A stretch of 64,000 nt of DNA, taken from the NCBI RefSeq assembly GCF_043290135.1, contig NC_134705.1:36769771-36833770 (forward strand). The letters run 5' to 3'. Below, in pieces: positions 32,936 through 44,460 of the stretch (position 1 is its first letter; every line of letters begins with the position of its first letter). The DNA comes from Rhipicephalus microplus. Its lineage: Eukaryota; Arthropoda; Arachnida; Ixodida; Ixodidae. Made by a program: the position numbers and the translations under genes. Under the pieces are notes generated by a model that was not told where the DNA came from, ran no database searches, and was given only the letters and a program-made list of their open reading frames with translations.

Positions 32936-33502
32936 CTGAAAATGTTGTTGAAAGACGATAGTCTTGCGTGTGGAGAGGGTGAAAAAACATTTATTTCATG
33001 TCCTCCGCAAAAAAAAAAACCGGTGAATGATATTCTGGAGGCGCTGCGTTAGAGTGCCTCGAGCGTGCAATGGAGGCGAATGAGCGCATCAAGTCACGTC
33101 ACACGTGAGACATGAGCGCCATCTGGCAAATGAAGCGCATGGCCCTGAGACGGGCGTACGCGCCCGTCTTAAAGGTGATAAGAAGTAGAACGCAAGGCCG
33201 GCGGGTAGATGCCACAACCATCTGGTCTAAGCAAAGCGTTAGAAACACTCGCCTTTTCATGCAAGCGTTGCATGGTCAGCGCAGCGGGATAAGCGCTATG
33301 GTCCTTAGAATTACTTTTATATGCCTTTTCTAGTAAAATACGCACATGAAGAATATATACGTGTTGTTATGGTTCCCCAGACATGCGCAATAACTGCTTC
33401 TAAATTGATAATCACACAAATATGAATGCTAAATCTTGAGCAACTATATTGGGTGCTGCGGATGGTGTCGTTAGTTTCAAATAACTGGTGCCGTTTAGAG
33501 TT

Positions 33503-33535
<33 letters not shown>

Positions 33536-33600
33536 ATAGACAGACCAAAGTTTTTGCGTCGAAGGTTCCTAAGAAAGATTTTTGTTTCTAAAATTGATCT
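32900..33600 (+). repeat. Unclassified interspersed repeat X, copy 2
   Basis: Collinear with copy 1 at 18160-18838. It begins near TGGCTCCATATTTGCATGTTA and contains AAAGACGATAGTCTTGCGTGTGGAGAG and GGCGCTGCGTTAGAGTGCCTCGAGCGTG. It ends after an (ACAG)n run (33511-33540) with TTGCGTCGAAGGTTCCTAAGAAAGA. No coding capacity. Confidence 0.85.
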
Positions 33601-33629
33601 CTATCATATCCATCTTCTGTGGGCAACAA

Positions 33630-33815
33630 GGCCATTATGAGAGACGTCGTAGTGGGGCGCTCGGAAAATTTACCACTTTGGGTGTTTAACGTGCCCACAA
33701 ATCAAAGTGCACCTGCTTCGAGCATTTCCACCTACATCGAAATACGACAGGTATTCGATTCCGCAACATTCGGGTCCGAATTGGAGCACAATAACCACAG
33801 GATTATCATTGCGGG
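33630..33815 (-). mobile_element. Degenerate Ruka-type SINE
   Basis: Recognisable landmarks in order on the minus strand are TATGAGAGACGTCGTAGTGG, GAAAATTTACCACTTTGGGTG, TTTAACGTGC and TCGAGCATTTCCACCTACATCGAAA. The tRNA-like head is largely eroded. This is the oldest-looking copy in the window. Confidence 0.7.
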
Positions 33816-34142
33816 TAGCAAAAGGGATGGTTTCGTTAAAATATTTATGCGCTCTTTTCGTCTAGCAGTAAGGGCGCAAGTTCAACTGTTTGAGATATAT
33901 GGGTGAAAATCAGTTTCACACCATGGCACAGTGATTCCGTTCTCTTCCGTTGCCCACTCCTTTGCTTTACGGTGCCACATTTCACTTGCAGACGTGGTTC
34001 GCGGATACAAAAGGTGTGAACGGCAATGAAACTACGCAAGTTTGCTTGTAACTATTCACATAAATATTGGAACATATCTGGCATATATTATAATTTATTT
34101 CTTTATTTTCCTCAACGATGAAGGAGACTACGAGTAAAAGTT

Positions 34143-34270
34143 TCGATTGATTTGTAGGGTTTAACGTCCCAAAACCACCATATGATTATGAGAGACGCCG
34201 TAGTGGAGGGCTACGGAAATTTCGACCACCTGGGGTTCTTTAACGTGCACCCAAATCTGAGCACACGGGG
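34143..34270 (-). mobile_element. 5'-truncated Ruka-type SINE with perfect TSD
   Basis: It contains only the family's 3' part, from the tail (CGATTGATTTGTAGGGTTTAACGTCCCAAAACC) to CTGAGCACACGGGG. The tRNA-like head is missing. The 12-bp direct repeat CGAGTAAAAGTT at 34131-34142 and 34271-34282 is perfect, which shows that truncation happened at insertion rather than later. Confidence 0.92.
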
Positions 34271-34484
34271 CGAGTAAAAGTTGCTTGAGACACAAGCAAC
34301 TTGACAGAAGGCTCGCAGCCACCTGCTCACCACAATGACAAGTCATGCGCAGGATGATCGCCCTGTCAACCGAAGGAGACAATACAATAGTATTCCGCTC
34401 TGTCATGTGTCTATTTGTATCTTGGAACATTGCTTGCACAGCTTATTTCATTTCTTGAAAACATTATGGTTACTCTGCATATTA

Positions 34485-34818
34485 TAACGGAGTCGTGACG
34501 TGAATGAAAGGAGGAGACTCCACGTCGAAGAAGAAACTGTTTGTTCGGGCCGAACTTGTGGCCACAAAAAAGTAAATTGAGACACTGGCGCTGATAGTGG
34601 CGAACAGAGTGTCGGCCGTCGATCAACTGACAAGTGGCGAAGCGTGTCGGCATTTATACTCTTGCCATCGAATATTCTAGTGTTATCGCTGACAGCGACG
34701 TAGGTTCCCGAATAATCTGTGACGTTGCCGAAGTGGGCGTAATCTTAAAAACGATCTACTTAAATCTCGAAGCTTCTCGAACATTGTAGGTGCGGTTTGC
34801 GCTGAGCGTAGTGTAACA
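34485..34818 (-). mobile_element. Gypsy element G2, putative 3' LTR
   Basis: On the minus strand the segment runs from TGTTACACTACGCTCAGCGC (34818) to about CACGACTCCGTTATA (34485). A TATAAATGCC box lies in the middle (about 34655). It follows the integrase of element G2 in the right order. TG at the start is clear, while the expected CA at the end is not, so the 3' boundary is approximate. Confidence 0.55.
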
Positions 34819-34969
34819 GAGTGATAACAATACTTAAGGAAATGAACGGCGCAACGCGCCCCTCTGAACAAAAAAAAAGGAATCGTCCTGATGCTTTAAC
34901 AAGGGACGAATGTAGAACAATAAAGAGAATAAACAATAAGTACAGGAACAACAACATAATACAGTCCTC

Positions 34970-35990
34970 AGGTTCGCGCATGGAATGACTTGAGGCACAC
35001 GACATGGACGACTTCAGGTCGAGCCCGGCGCCATTGAGAGTTCGTAATGCTGTCGGGTACAACCTCGTAGTCAAGTGAGCCGAGACGTCGAACTACTTTG
35101 TATGGTCCGAAGTACGGTCGCAGAAGTTTTTCACTCAGCCCACGTCAGCGTATCGACGTCCATACTCAGACACTGTTCCCGAGCTGGTACTAAACGAAGC
35201 TTCGTCCAAGATTGTAACGGCGGCTGTCGGTCGCCTGCTGATTTTTTATGTGAAGGCGGGCGAGTTGACGAGCGTCTTCCGCGCGCTGAAGGTAGGCGGT
35301 GACGTTGAGGTTCCCTTCATCAGCGACGCTTGGAAACATAGCGTCGAGCGTCGTTGCCGGGCTCCTTGCATAGACCAACTTGTACGGCGTCATCTGCGTC
35401 GTTTCATGGACGGCCGTATCGTTTCGAAGGTCACGTACGGAAGGATTTCATCCCACACCTTGTGTTCAACGTCGACGTACATGGCCAGCATGTCGGCGAT
35501 GGTGTTGTTTAGGCGCTCGGTGAGGCCATTGGTCTGTGGGTGGAACGCTGTCGTACGGTGCTGACTTGTCTGGCTGTATGCCGAAATCACTTGGGTTAGC
35601 TCACCCGTAAATGCCGTATTTATATCGGTGATGAGGACTTCCGGAGCGTCGTGACGCAGGACAATATTTTTGACGAAGAATTTGGGTAACTCAGATGCAC
35701 TACCTTTCGGCAGAGCTTTCGTCTCGCCGTAGCGGGTAAGGTAGTCGGTAGCTGCGACGATTCATTTGTTTGCGACAGCCGGTGTCGTGAACAGCTCAAG
35801 TAAGTCCATACCGATTTGCTGGAATGGATGGCGAGGTGGTTCGATGGGCTGCAGAAGTCCTGCTGGCCTTGTCGGCAGTGTCTTGCGTCGCTGGCACATG
35901 CCCGCTCTAGAGCATGTATGTGCCACCGATGGCCGTACTTGTATGTCGAACAAGATGAAGGTAGTTGTAGTTGATGATGTTTATATATGA
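34970..35990 (-). pseudogene. Gypsy element G2, integrase fragment
   Basis: On the minus strand, CQRRKTLPTRPAGLLQPI is the spacer after the HHCC zinc domain. It is followed by QQIGMDLLELF, with the first catalytic Asp of the DDE triad present. VLITD (second Asp present, near 35635) and HPQTNGLTERLNN (Glu present) come next. A region with TPYKLVYARSPATTLDAM and RRYNLG leads into the C-terminal domain. The frame is broken in several places. Gag, protease and reverse transcriptase are absent, so only the 3' end of the provirus-like element remains. Ty3/Gypsy integrases insert the DNA copy. Confidence 0.82.
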
Positions 35991-37370
35991 TTAAATTTAA
36001 ACATATTACAAGAATGATTGTTCATACTCGTTGGTGGTTTCAACGTTGATATCGCAGACACGACCAACAATTGGCTTATCCAACATGTGACCAATAATTG
36101 GCTTATCCAACTAAATGAATATACTAAGTCGTCAATTCTTTCTAGAATTGCCTAACGTTAGCTCTTTAGTAAATTACTTGATCAAAGATGCAAAGAAACG
36201 TTGTTAGTGTTTCCAGAGGACTAGTTCGACAAGACATTTATAAAAAGGTGGCATTTTTTATGCGAATGAGGAATATTTACTTTTTTTGAAGAGCTTTAAT
36301 GAGCGAAGAGTTGAAAGAGAAGTGGAGGTCCAGAGAAGAAAGTATAGTCATGCCCGTGTGCCATTTCTGAAAACCATCCAACGTCTAGTTATCCTAAACG
36401 AGAATTTTCTGTAATTAACCTCTTTCATTTTCACCATTGTCCTTCCACAGACGTCCGCGGTGCCACTTTTAGTTATATCTGTGAAAGCCCGCTCAACGCT
36501 TCAATGTTATCAGCTGAAAAAAGTGGCCGGTGAGCTTGGCGTTACATGCAACCAAACGAAAATATCCCTGCAATGCGAACACGCTCGATCAGGCACGATT
36601 CCCCCCGCGGAATATTGACTTTCTAATTACTGCAGCCCGGAAACCATCGCATGCGCTCAGTTGTCGCCTAACTTTCGCGCCACATTGCGCATCGGCTAAT
36701 TTGGATCGACCGGTTGGCTTTCAAACGAAAAGCGCGAAAAAGCGAAGTACTTGCTTCAGGTATGCCTTACCGGTCTCGCCGTAGCTATGCCACCCTTTAT
36801 AAAACATACTTTTCATAAAAAAGTCTGTATCGCGTGCATAGAATAAATTCCTAGACGAGGAGGCATAACCAAATAAACTGCCCTTCATAACTTTTGTGCG
36901 CAGTGAGATCAAGTCTCCTGTGTCCAGGTATGCCTAGTTGACAAGGGAAGGAAGCACTCACAAGTTGGGGATCGTATGAAGTAAATGGCAGACTACGTAG
37001 ACATAGAAAATATTATACAACGCGCAGAAGCTAATGAGAGGGCGCAAGACGGAGAGAATGCTTTTTTTTTTTTGGAAGAAGTCTGCACGCGAACATACTG
37101 ATGCAGATGGACTCAGGTGTTAGAGCAGCCGTTCGTTTGTGGCGTTGTCATTTTACTTTAGAGACCGTTTGTGCACTGAGGCCGTATACAACATACACAG
37201 ATGTCAAAACAATATCCTTCATATCGCTTATGCAGGTGATGGCTTTCTTGCGCTTTAGCCAAATATGCAGGTTCTATAAATTTAGCGGCAAGAGTGCTGC
37301 GGCCACCAATAGTAGGCATATTGTACTTTCAATGCGAAGCATTGTCTTGCGTATACTGCAGGTATATTGA
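35991..37370. other. Gene-free stretch, nothing recognised
   Basis: AT-rich sequence with short unrelated open stretches. A short local direct repeat (ACCAACAATTGGCTTATCCAA and ACCAATAATTGGCTTATCCAA) occurs at about 36062-36111. Confidence 0.5.
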
Positions 37371-37551
<181 letters not shown>

Positions 37552-37689
37552 CGCCTACATACGGGTGCTCTCTTGATAACTCCGATAGCTTGGGGTATAG
37601 AAAAATTACTATAAGAGGGTAAAATTCTTTAACGAATATGACTCGTTGGTCATTACATGAATAATGTTACTATCTCGTTGCGTACATCG

Positions 37690-37980
37690 TAAAAGACTTT
37701 CCGCCAGACAGTCCTACATAACCGCGGACGGTTATGTGCCGCTGGTATGCGGCCCATACCCGCTCGTGTGCCACGGGTGATTGACAATTATTGTCTACCC
37801 AGGAATGGTGAGAACAGACGAGGTAAATATAATTTATGAGCGTTAGTAAAAATTTGATATCGGTAGTATTGACCCAAAAATACAAATAATAGGTATCAGG
37901 GCCCCAGCAGCGTTTCAATCCAGTGATTCTGCGTGGCAATCAGGTATTCTACCGCAGATTCACGCCAGGTCTCGATACTG
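37690..37980 (-). repeat. Probable interspersed repeat
   Basis: A compact segment with GACAGTCCTACATAACCGCGGACGGTTATGTGCC, in which CATAACCGCGGACGGTTATG is a local palindrome. It continues to a tRNA-like end (CACGCAGAATCACTGGATTG on the minus strand). It looks like a repeat by composition, but only one copy is in this window. Confidence 0.3.
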
Positions 37981-38391
37981 TTTTGGAAAGGACATTATTC
38001 AGACTAACGTTGTAAAATGTCAGTGGCTGTCACGATGCTTACTATCTAACTTTAAGAAGATTATGTATGTACTCCTATGATACAGCCGCCACGATGGTTT
38101 AACGTGCTTTGTATTTAGGCGGCATCCGGTAATGTTGATTTCCGTAGCAGTGTCCATGGCTACTATCCTTGCGAAAACCACGCTTCGAATCGGCCATGGA
38201 GGAAAGGCCGTGACGTCACATTTTGTGAAGCCGGAAGTAGGGAAGAGTAGGAACACTTCTTCTCGCTCTTGTGGGCACGCTCGTCTGGTTTCCAGGAGAC
38301 AATATCGGGTCGCGCTGGCCAGAACGCAGGGACATCGCCAGCTGACCGAGCCGGAAAGCGATACTTCTGATCTCATCGGCTAAGGAGCTGC

Positions 38392-39002
38392 GATGCCCTC
38401 GACAAAACGGGAACCAGGCGTCAGCTTCTACAGGTTAGTGTATTGAATTTTCTTTATGTTCGACATGCGGTATGATCGAGAGTATCCTCGCAGAACACAA
38501 TGCACGATATTGCACACGTCAGCGTAGATTTCCTAAGGTTTATTTACGGCTCTTGGTGACAGTCCTTGAACGCAATAAAACGCAGTGCAATTAACCACGA
38601 CGATGATTACACGGTGCAGGCAGCGCCGGCGTCTCTTGTTTCGTTCGCTTTGTCTAAATCGTGATATCACTGTATTTTACTTTAGTCATGACAATTTGTC
38701 CATGTGTCAATTATTTCAGCAATTTCGCGTACATCTGTAATTGCTTTCGTGCGGTTTTCCCAATAATTACCGTCGAAGGAGGCTATGAATCTAGGTCATG
38801 TGACCCAGCCTACGCGACTGGGTACCAACAAAATGGTCTTTTGTGTGCTCAAAACACTTTCCACCTTAAGCACTTCAATCGGGTGGCGCCAGTGGCAGTT
38901 CGCCTTCGCGAGGATGCCATTCCTACTGCCGTGAGAAACCGCAACGACGCGTGCGCTGCAGATATAAATGCCCAACCTTTATTGGAGAGTTATGTGAATT
39001 GA
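38392..39002 (+). pseudogene. Possible THAP-like domain gene fragment (two exons)
   Basis: A short open segment at 38392-38434 reads KREPGVSFYR and ends in a textbook donor (CTACAG|GTTAGT). KREPGVSFYR-FP is a typical THAP zinc-finger start. Downstream, the frame at 38661-39002 has LLCAQNTFHLKHF and RLREDAIPTAV, resembling the THAP C-terminal half (VCS.HF...F, then RL...AVPT). The diagnostic Trp and the first Cys pair are not seen, and the acceptor is not defined. THAP domains bind DNA and occur in transposases and host regulators. Tentative. Confidence 0.35.
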
Positions 39003-40187
39003 CTGCATGCTGATACGTCCGTATATGGCCCAGGCAAGTACACAGGAAATGAAAAAAAATATTATTGAGTGCAAACGTTGCTATTGAGCTTTTAAAATTA
39101 ACTTCCAGTTACGTGCTTCAAGCCTATTGAGATGAATGCGAGAAAGAAACTGCGCATCTCGGCAGGGTAATCACTGTCGAAGTTTTTGTTTATCAGGTGA
39201 ATTGGTAAGTTAAGGGTACCCGACATAATTTAACAGTGCCATTTGCATTGGACTTCCTCCATAGAAACATGTTGCGCCTTCAGATTATCCCTTGCATCTC
39301 TGCGTCATAACATTTGCACCATAGAGTTTCATACAATCGCACCAAGGTGGCGGCAATTCAGTCAAGCTACAGTGAGGCGAGGTGGTCGTTCGGGTACGAC
39401 CGCTTCGAAGAAAACTTCGACCCATATAAAACTACCTCGCACAAAACGCAATGAAATCTCAACACGTCAAGCAGCTTCGCGAATTGCCTTCTTTTGTCAA
39501 ACACAATTGGGTTAGGCACGTATAATCTACTCTTGACGATGCAACCTTCAGCGAGAGCACCGGGTGAATGTTTTCCAATCGTTATCGTCGCGCACGGAAA
39601 CGGCTCACCACTGTCTCTGACATCAAGAGCCGCCAGAGGTGTCGTTCTGTTCTGGGAAATGTATCCTTTCATCGGGGAGGAATGCAGCAGTACGGTGTCG
39701 AAAGTGAACAGAGAAGCTGCGGCACGAAGCCTTTTCGGGGAAGCTGCCGTGGGCTTCGAAAATCCTTCGCAATGACACGCTGAATGCTGCGCATGTAACC
39801 GTGACGACATACACTCATAGGATTAACTTCTAAAAACTTACGTCATCCGCGAACACATAGATTTCATAAAAATGTCGATTCACAGACAACAAGCCGATCA
39901 AAAGTGTGTTTGCCGATGACGCGAGACGACGGGGCCATGACAGGGCATCGACGGTGTGCCCACATTGCTATGGCAACCATTGCGCAAAAGCACGTGACTT
40001 CCACCACGCTTTTTTACTGCAGCCTGGATAGGGAGGGCCGCTCCTCAGTTTCTTTTTCCTCCATAGTATCAGCCATATTCGCAGCAAAATATGTCTATAG
40101 GTGGCAGCACCACCTCCGCGGAAGTATGGATAGGCGGTAGGCGGCGCGTATACAAATACACGCAGTGACGCTTCGTTGCGCGTGGTC
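39003..40187. other. Unassigned region
   Basis: The longest open stretch is 147 codons on the minus strand (39367-39810), overlapped by plus-strand frames. It has no recognisable domain. It could be a decayed exon, but nothing supports that. Confidence 0.4.
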
Positions 40188-40323
40188 TGATCCGATTGTC
40201 GGCGGATAACATGCATTGACTACAGCTTACTGTTGATATCTGTGCTCCTCTATACTGATCCGATTGTCAGCGGATAAAATGCGTTGACTATAGTTTAGTG
40301 TTAGTATCTACGCTCCTCTATAC
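40188..40323 (+). repeat. Two-copy 68-bp tandem repeat
   Basis: The unit begins TGATCCGATTGTC(G/A)GCGGATAA, continues ATGC(A/G)TTGACTA and ends CTCCTCTATAC. It is repeated at 40188 and 40256 with about 10 differences. Confidence 0.95.
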
Positions 40324-41754
40324 TGAATCGGTGCTTGACGCCGGCGCTACGTTAACGTTACCAGCGAGTAAAGCACATTCCGCCTTTCATAGGGTTGTTC
40401 AGCCTGCGCGACTCTCTTCACGCTTTTGCACTAAATTACGCCTTAGTTGTTTGTGCGTGGTTAGCTTCTGTTCCGCCTACAACGCATGGCTGTAGCGTGA
40501 CTGAACTACTTATTTACTTCGTGTAAATCTGCATGCAGCAGCAAAAACAACAAAGAGAAAGATTATAGAAAGCCCGCACATCTCTGCGATGAGTTCAGTA
40601 CCGCCGTTTGTAAACGTAACTTATATGCGTATGCATATTTTTTTTCTCATTCTGTTCGTCATGAATTGTTGGACAGCCGATAACTCTAGTCAGGAAAGCT
40701 AAGTGGCAGACAACGCTTCACGCTGCACTGCGTTTACGACGTGTACGCACGTTCTCTTTTATTAGTAGAAGTATAAACACTTCTTAAGCGTTCAGCAGAA
40801 AGCTTTCATCGATAGATAACGTGCATTACAGTGCGACAACAAAGGTCTGGTTATTTTATGGGATGAGTATGTTTTTTTTTCAGACAAAAATGACCACTTC
40901 ATTTCTTCGGTTAATAAAAATGCCACACAAACGCTCAGGACTCTAAAAAAGATGATTTTTAGTGAAATTATACATCAATAAAAGTAAAGCATGCCATCTG
41001 AACTATTTTGAATGTGTGGGCTCTCTAAACCGTTCATAGATATATGCACACAGTTGTACATGGCAACTCTGTACAGTGTATCAAAGTGCCACAGTTTATG
41101 TGATATCAATATTTATATGTTGTGGTTCCGCGGCCAGATAAACACAACCAACACTCCTCACATAATCAATAAACTACCGTGTCGTAGTTAGTTGTACACC
41201 TACCAACAATGGGCAACGGCATGGCCTAGAGCATTGTTTATGTTTTGCATCCGAGTCGTTAAAACGCTGCATTCATACACCAAGTTCGGGAGTATGTCTA
41301 GAGCATTTCGCGATGTGCCTGAAACAGAAAGCGGCCCCCACTCTGAAATTGTTTCAATCAATGGAGGATGTGACGACAATAAACAACACTTTGGAAAGCT
41401 CTACTCGCCGAGCTTATTACAATGCATTGGCAGACGAGGAAGAACAAACACTTTCGTACATCGTTTCAGGCATACGTACAAGCAGTTACACTGGCGCTGA
41501 TATAACCGGACAAACCACCCTTTGAAAACGCGCATGACGTACGTAGAGTGTACTAGAACTTCTGAGTGGCACGAATGGCTTCTTGGGCGCGGGCCTTTCA
41601 GCGAAGAAAGGTGCGGTGGCGCTGGAGTCGACTGTTCTTCCCGGGCAGACGGCTGGCAGGTGCTCTGCGTACGTGTTGGAACCTCTCCGTCTATTTTCGT
41701 CACGCCGATAGTGCGATCACCCTCGATTTTCGTCCCTGTTATACCTCCTCCTTT
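40324..41754. other. Gene-free stretch, nothing recognised
   Basis: Short open stretches occur near 41192-41525 (plus, up to 102 codons) and 41401-41703 (minus), without recognisable motifs. No transposon signal is seen until repeat X copy 3 begins. Confidence 0.45.
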
Positions 41755-42425
41755 TTAAGGAAGATAGTCTTTCTTGAGGAACTTCAACGTACAAAAATTT
41801 TGGTCTGTCTGTCTCTCAGTACATTTGTAGGTTTGTCCCCCTTCAACGATACCCAAATGGTCGACCCCGTCCGCAGAGCCCACCAATATTGCAGAAGATA
41901 TTGCGTTCATACTTGTACGATTGTCATTTGAAATGCAATTATTGCGCATATCTGAGGCATCATAACAGTGCGTCAATATTCTGCATGTGTGTCTTTTTAT
42001 TAGAAAAGGTATACATAATTATATAAGTAACGTAGCGCTTATCACGCTGTGCTGACGATGCAACGCTTGCACGCAAAGGCAATTGTTTCCAACGCTTCGC
42101 TAAGCGACACGATGGTGGCACCTACCCGTCGCCTTGCGTTCTACTTCTTATCACCTCCAAGACGGGCACGCATGCCGCCTGCTTCGTTTTTTAAAGATAT
42201 CTGCCAGATAGCACTCATGTCTCACGTGTGACATGACTTGATGCGCTCGCTCACCGCTGCTGCACGCTCGAGGCAGTCTAACGCAGCGCCTCCAGAATAG
42301 CATTCGCCAATTTTTTTTTTGCGCAGAGCATCAAATAAACGTTTTGTTCACTCTCTCCAGGCGCGAGACTATCGTCTTTCGATGACATTTGCTGTGCAAC
42401 ATGCAGATGCGGGGCCAACGTTTAT
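41755..42425 (-). repeat. Unclassified interspersed repeat X, copy 3
   Basis: Minus-strand copy. Its 3' end (GACAGACAGACCAAAATTTT, then AAGAAAGACTATCTTCCTT) is at 41755-41815, and its 5' end (TCGAAAGACGATAGTCTCGCGCCTGGAGAGAGTGAACAAAACGTTTATTTG) is at about 42335-42390. It ends immediately upstream of Gypsy element G1. Confidence 0.8.
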
Positions 42426-42470
42426 ACAAACATGTATGAGCATAGATTTTGTTGGGCATCATTAATATAT

Positions 42471-42878
42471 TTTTACCACATATACAATTTAGGTATGAGC
42501 ATCTGTGTAGCGGGGAACAGGGTGGTGCGAGACGAAGAGGACGTTCGGTTGGTGTAGCTATTAGTGTCTACCTTGTTATTGATTTTTTTTCTCACTATCT
42601 AAATCTTTGGTTTATTTCTTTTTTTTCCAACATACTGTCTTAACTATACAACCCCCCCCCTTTTTTTTTCGTTGTAAGCAATAATGCAGTTATCGTTCAT
42701 ATGAGGCTATTTGTTCTCTTGGCCAATCCCCCCGAGTGGGTAAGAGCCATGGATTAAAGGATACAAACAAACAAACAAACAAACAAGTCAAGAGTTCTCT
42801 GGTGCGCGTTCATTGTATACCCTCGAGTCGACCGTTACGTCGCCTCTGAATAAACAAACCCCGTTCGTAAAGGTAACA
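42471..42878 (+). mobile_element. Gypsy element G1, 5' LTR (interrupted)
   Basis: The halves 42471-42558 and 42787-42878 match the 3' LTR at 50751-50901. Shared runs are CACATAT(A/G)CAATTTAG(G/A)TATG, GGGGAACAGGGTG(G/T)TGCGAGACGAAGAG and TTCATTGTATACCCTCGAGTCGAC(C/T)GTTACGT. A foreign segment splits it. The start reads TTTTACC where the other LTR has TGTTAGC. The CTCTGAATAAA shared near the end may serve as polyadenylation signal. Confidence 0.85.
42559..42786 (+). mobile_element. LINE 3' tail inserted in the 5' LTR
   Basis: About 228 bp are absent from the 3' LTR. The segment ends GGCCAATCCCCCCGAGTGGGTAAGAGCCATGGATTAAAGGATACAAACAAACAAACAAACAAAC, that is, a short conserved tail followed by (ACAA)n. 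This is the signature of a severely 5'-truncated LINE insertion. No duplication was resolved. Confidence 0.6.
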
Positions 42879-42985
42879 AAGTGGTGGACGTGCGGGGTAC
42901 AGCACGTCCACGAATTACAGAGCCACAGCTGTTTGAACTTCGCCGGAGCCGTCATCTTGCCGGTCTGCCACTGACAACAACCATC

Positions 42986-43672
42986 ATGACCGAGAGCGAA
43001 GGTCACGGCTTCTCAACCACGCAAAAGTAAGTGCCGGCTGCACCTCGGTATCACTATATGGAACCCCGCCCGTTCGCAGGAAGAGCAGGAGAAGATGTGG
43101 ATGCGTGGCTGACACATTACAAAAAGGTGAGACGGTACAACTTCTGGGATCCTACCCAACAACTGGAAAAGTCCGCCCACATCAAGGCTGTTTTCTCACA
43201 AAAACCGCCCTGATGTGGGACGAAAACCACAATGATTTCTTAACAACGTGGGATCATTTTGCTCAAGAAGTAAATAAAATGCTTCGGCGACTCTGATTCG
43301 AGAAAGAAAAGCGCGGAGCGCAAGTGGGCTCAAAGAGTTCAGACTCCTGGATAAACATGTACCACCTACATAGAGGGAGTTCTGATGCTCTAAAAGATCA
43401 TATACTCATATATGTCTGAAGAGGAAATGAATGGACACCTGAAGGGTATAGCAGAGGACGTCTACAATTTTTTGATAGGCAGGGATGGTCTCACTTCCGT
43501 CGCCGCCGTCCAACGTCACTGCCGTACTTTCGAGAAGCTGAAGACCCGCCGTATTGCCCCGAAACTTGGTAGGCTGACAAATGCGACAACGGTCGCCAGC
43601 GTCTACCTGAGTCCACCCACCGACTTTGCCGCTACTATTCAGGCAATATTACGTGAAGAGCTGCACTGACAA
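42986..43672 (+). pseudogene. Gypsy element G1, gag
   Basis: From ATG 42986 the frame begins MTESEGHGF and soon meets a stop (43028). Across frames the capsid-like blocks are PRPFAGRAGEDVDAWLTHYKKV (about 43068-43130), TTWD.F..EV (43250), CTTYIEGVL (43357) and MSEEEMNGHLKGIAEDVYNFLI (43412-43477). RHCRTFEKLKTRRI then leads to EELH at 43670. Gag forms the particle shell. At least three frameshifts are needed to follow it, so it is dead. Confidence 0.78.
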
Positions 43673-44289
43673 GGGGGTTGGGTTGACGAAACCATTCCTC
43701 ATCCGCCTACCAGTCCACTCTACTTTACAGCGGCACCATTATCTCCTTTGCAACCATCGGTATGTGTGACAGACATCAGCGAAACTAGAACCCCGTGGCC
43801 ACGTCGTGACTCATTCGCAGCCGACCAGCTATATGGCCAACGCCTTCGTCACGGCTCCGCCACACAGAGGTGGGCGTCCCCACTCAACAAGCTTGTCACC
43901 AACCCTTCGCAGCTGACCGGTCTCGTAATTGGTTCGGCGGGCGTTTTCTACCAGTCTGATACAAATGTGGCTTCGAAAGCCCCAATGCCAGGTATTGCAA
44001 CTGTCGGCAGCCGCCAAGGTACGACCAATCACCGAGATATAACCGTTCTCGCGTCACACGAGCACCCACATTTCCGGGAAGCGCGTCACACGAAATCCCA
44101 GGACCACTACAAAACCAATCTCCAGCCTCTGATCGAACTGTGACACCACCGCCTGCCCCTCTCGGCAACCGATCACCGTCTCCTCGGTGCCGCCACTCCT
44201 CGCCTTCTACGGAAAACTAGTCAGCGCGGCCATTGGAGGTGAGGTCGCCGGACATTCTTCAGTTTCAACAGAAATATTTCCTTTTGCTT

Positions 44290-44460
44290 CTATGTTTATA
44301 AATAAGGTTTGAGTGCTTATTGATGGTGCACCAACAATGGCGTTGGTGGACACAGGTGCAACCATGTCAGTGATGAGTTTCAATTTCACCCGCCTCCTTG
44401 GACGAAAAGTTATGTTTCGTTGAGACTGTTCTGATACGTTTCGTGGAGTGAGCGGAGATG
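44290..44460 (+). pseudogene. Gypsy element G1, protease
   Basis: The frame reads VLIDGAPTMALVDTGATMSVM at about 44308-44370, with the D-T-G catalytic motif of a retropepsin intact, then LGRKVMFR, a stop, and FRGVSG. It lies between gag and reverse transcriptase as expected. The interval 43673-44290 is the gag-pol connector and is too decayed to assign domains. Confidence 0.72.

Noticed and set aside
39367..39810. A 147-codon minus-strand frame
   Set aside because: No recognised motif or splice context. Plus-strand frames overlap it.
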